8,674 bases of DNA from an uncultured Bacteroidota bacterium (GTDB lineage Bacteria > Bacteroidota > Bacteroidia > Chitinophagales > Chitinophagaceae), in assembly GCA_903933995.1 (NCBI GenBank), contig CAIZMD010000344.1, positions 1-8,674 on the forward strand, read 5' to 3'. The notes under the pieces were generated by a model that had not been told where the DNA came from, searched no databases, and saw only the letters and a program-made list of their open reading frames with translations. How positions within the stretch are numbered: position 1 is the stretch's first letter; every line of letters starts with the position of its first letter. The position numbers and the translations under genes are program-made. Shown piece after piece: positions 7,254 to 8,674 of the stretch.

Positions 7254-7673
7254 ATGATTCCCATTACGATGTGTATAGATGATGATCCCATCGTTTTGAT
7301 GCTGAATGACTTGATATTGAAGGAACAGTTTTTCTGTGACCAATTAATCAAGTTAGACAAAGCAGAACTGGCTTTGAATTATTTTAGAGAACAAGCTATT
7401 TTACCAGCTTCAGATTGGTTATTACCCAATATTATTTTTCTTGATATCAATATGCCCGTAATGGACGGATGGGAATTTTTAGAAATTTTCACCAAAGAGT
7501 TTCCACAGTTCCATGAAAAGGTAAAAGTGGTTATCCTATCATCAAGTGTTAATCCTGCAGACTTAGAATTAGCCAAAAATCACCCCTTGGTGATTAATTT
7601 TATTCCAAAGCCCATTGGAGAAACAGAATTAGAAAATTTGAAGAAGCAGGAGAGCATCGCTTCTTTTTTTTGA
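7254..7673 (+). CDS. Single-domain response regulator receiver (RR2)
   Basis: A 139-residue stand-alone CheY-type receiver. Key residues are the acidic pocket D9-D10-D11 (CIDDDP), phospho-acceptor Asp64 in FLDINMPVMDGWEFL, switch Ser96 in ILSSS, and Lys119 in IPKP. No DNA-binding or enzymatic output follows; the C-terminal tail is only about 15 residues. The frame is open upstream to about TTG 7128, but the additional 42 residues do not resemble a receiver and ATG 7254 puts the first beta strand at the N-terminus as in the family. A weak AAGG lies only 3 nt before this ATG. It is divergent from the RR1 group and paralogous to RR1. Its last codons double as an intrinsic terminator. The substrate kinase is unknown; the large kinase in this window is a candidate by proximity. 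Confidence 0.92.
   Translation: MIPITMCIDDDPIVLMLNDLILKEQFFCDQLIKLDKAELALNYFREQAILPASDWLLPNIIFLDINMPVMDGWEFLEIFTKEFPQFHEKVKVVILSSSVNPADLELAKNHPLVINFIPKPIGETELENLKKQESIASFF
7641..7671 (+). terminator. Intrinsic terminator overlapping the end of RR2
   Basis: AAGAAGC (7641-7647) pairs perfectly with GCTTCTT (7659-7665) around an 11-nt loop, and is followed directly by T 7666-7671, making an 8-T run from 7664. The hairpin and T-run lie inside the last ten codons and the first base of the TGA stop of RR2. In the reverse direction no T-tract follows, so it acts only rightward. It would stop RR2 transcripts from running into the convergent hydrolase gene. Confidence 0.7.
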
Positions 7674-7704
7674 GACTTTTCCTTTAATTGTTTGAACATT
7701 GTTT

Positions 7705-8674
7705 CTATTGGGCTTTTCTAAGAGCTTCGGCAACTGCTTTTTCAAGTAAGGGTTCCATTACTTTATAACCAGCAACAGTAGGGTGAACTCCATCATTGGT
7801 TAAACTAGACTTTAACCCATTTCTTTCATCTACCATGGAACTAAAATAATCCAGATAGATGGCATTATTATAAGCACACCAATTTCTTAGCTTTTCATTT
7901 AGTGCCATAATTTTTTCGGCAGGTTTTAAACCAGGATTCCATGGATAATCATAGACTGGTAATACAGAAGAAATGATTACTTGAATTTTATTGGCTTTTG
8001 CTATTTCCGCCATAGAAACCAAATGCTCAAAAATAATATCAACAGTTGTAGGTCCAGTATTACCAGCAATATCATTGGTACCGGCCAGAATGACAACCAC
8101 CGCAGGTTTTAAATCAACAACATCTTGTTTAAACCTGACCAACATTTGTGGCGTTGTTTGCCCACCAATACCACGATTAATATAAGGTCTATCTGTAAAA
8201 AACTGAGGAAGCATATTATACCAACCTTCGGTGATGGAATTACCCATGAATACCACACGCTTTTCATTGGATCTAGGGGCCCCGAGTTTTTTATTCTCCG
8301 CAGCAAATCTATTAAAATTGGCCCAGTCATTGTGAAATTCAAATTCCCATTTTTGATGGTCTTCTTGCGCCTTAGTTGTTTGAGTAGTAACCGCTACAGT
8401 TTTTGCTGAAGGGTTGTTTTTAATAAGCCCTCTTTGTGAAAGCCAGTCACCAAAATCATCAATCCATTTATCTGTTGGCATTTGTAATTTTTTCATTCCA
8501 AATCCATGGCCTCCTTTTTCATATACATGCAATTCTGCTGGTTGTTTTAAAGCCTGCCACCTACTATAAATATCTATGCTATGAGGCACCAATTGCATTT
8601 GATCATCACTAGCAACTGCTATAAATGCAGGCATATTCTTTGTTGGAACTGATGTACCAATAGACAAGGGAGCA
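7705..8674 (-). CDS. Alpha/beta-hydrolase fused to SGNH/GDSL hydrolase, 5' end outside the window
   Basis: The frame is open to the right edge (at least 323 codons visible), so the true start is outside; residue numbers here count from the TTG codon at 8665-8667, used only as a reference. Residues 1-83 are the C-terminal end of an alpha/beta-hydrolase of the BD-FAE/dienelactone-hydrolase-like esterase type: a catalytic-Asp strand AFIAVASDD (Asp21/22) and catalytic His54 in GGHGFG. A Thr/Lys-rich linker (about 84-104) follows. Residues 105-320 are a complete SGNH domain: block I GNSITEGW with Ser144, block II Gly in GIGGQT (169), block III GTND with Asn198, and block V DGVHP with Asp292 and His295. 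All catalytic residues of the SGNH domain are present. Such proteins remove acyl groups from polysaccharides or other esters; the substrate cannot be told. The N-terminal nucleophile Ser and any signal peptide lie beyond the edge. The gene is convergent with RR2 with a 31-bp gap; no terminator of its own is evident. Confidence 0.92.
   Translation of the reverse strand, partial: APLSIGTSVPTKNMPAFIAVASDDQMQLVPHSIDIYSRWQALKQPAELHVYEKGGHGFGMKKLQMPTDKWIDDFGDWLSQRGLIKNNPSAKTVAVTTQTTKAQEDHQKWEFEFHNDWANFNRFAAENKKLGAPRSNEKRVVFMGNSITEGWYNMLPQFFTDRPYINRGIGGQTTPQMLVRFKQDVVDLKPAVVVILAGTNDIAGNTGPTTVDIIFEHLVSMAEIAKANKIQVIISSVLPVYDYPWNPGLKPAEKIMALNEKLRNWCAYNNAIYLDYFSSMVDERNGLKSSLTNDGVHPTVAGYKVMEPLLEKAVAEALRKAQ

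Noticed and set aside
8665..8667. TTG at 8665-8667 as the true start of the hydrolase
   Set aside because: The frame continues to the window edge and residues after the TTG are mid-domain alpha/beta-hydrolase sequence, so the real start is outside.

Overview
The window is low-GC DNA with long AT-rich intergenic stretches and few Shine-Dalgarno sequences. Two boxes match the Bacteroidota -7 promoter consensus TAnnTTTG. Protein style also fits: an N-R-G type TPR array, a multi-PAS/GAF histidine kinase with an ELERFAYVASHD phosphorylation box, and stand-alone receivers with the FLDINMPxMDGWEFL block. I infer a member of the Bacteroidota, perhaps near the Chitinophagaceae. The family-level placement is a guess from style, not from a search.

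Layout. Positions 1-4059 (minus) hold most of a very large cytoplasmic sensor histidine kinase with eight PAS and two GAF domains. It is cut by the window edge one residue after the presumed phospho-accepting histidine. Positions 4173-6335 (minus) encode an exported protein that is almost entirely a 20-unit TPR solenoid. Positions 6416-6808 (minus) encode a single-domain receiver (RR1). Directly upstream, 6824-7072 (minus) is a small unrecognised ORF. A 181-bp divergent intergenic region (7073-7253) separates these from a second single-domain receiver (RR2, 7254-7673, plus), whose last codons form an intrinsic terminator. Convergent to it, 7705-8674 (minus) is the C-terminal part of a fusion of an alpha/beta-hydrolase (esterase type) with an SGNH/GDSL hydrolase, open at the right edge.

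How the genes may work together. The four consecutive minus-strand genes (small ORF, RR1, TPR protein, kinase) have gaps of 15, 80 and 113 bp. They could be one signalling cluster, although the TPR gene seems to have its own -7 box. Neither receiver has an output domain, so they could be phosphorelay intermediates or protein-interaction switches downstream of the kinase. The exported TPR protein could be an envelope scaffold, but nothing in the sequence proves a link to the kinase. The hydrolase fusion looks like an unrelated carbohydrate-ester or lipid-ester metabolism gene. There are no RNA genes, mobile elements or CRISPR arrays, and no gene-free stretch over 300 bp.
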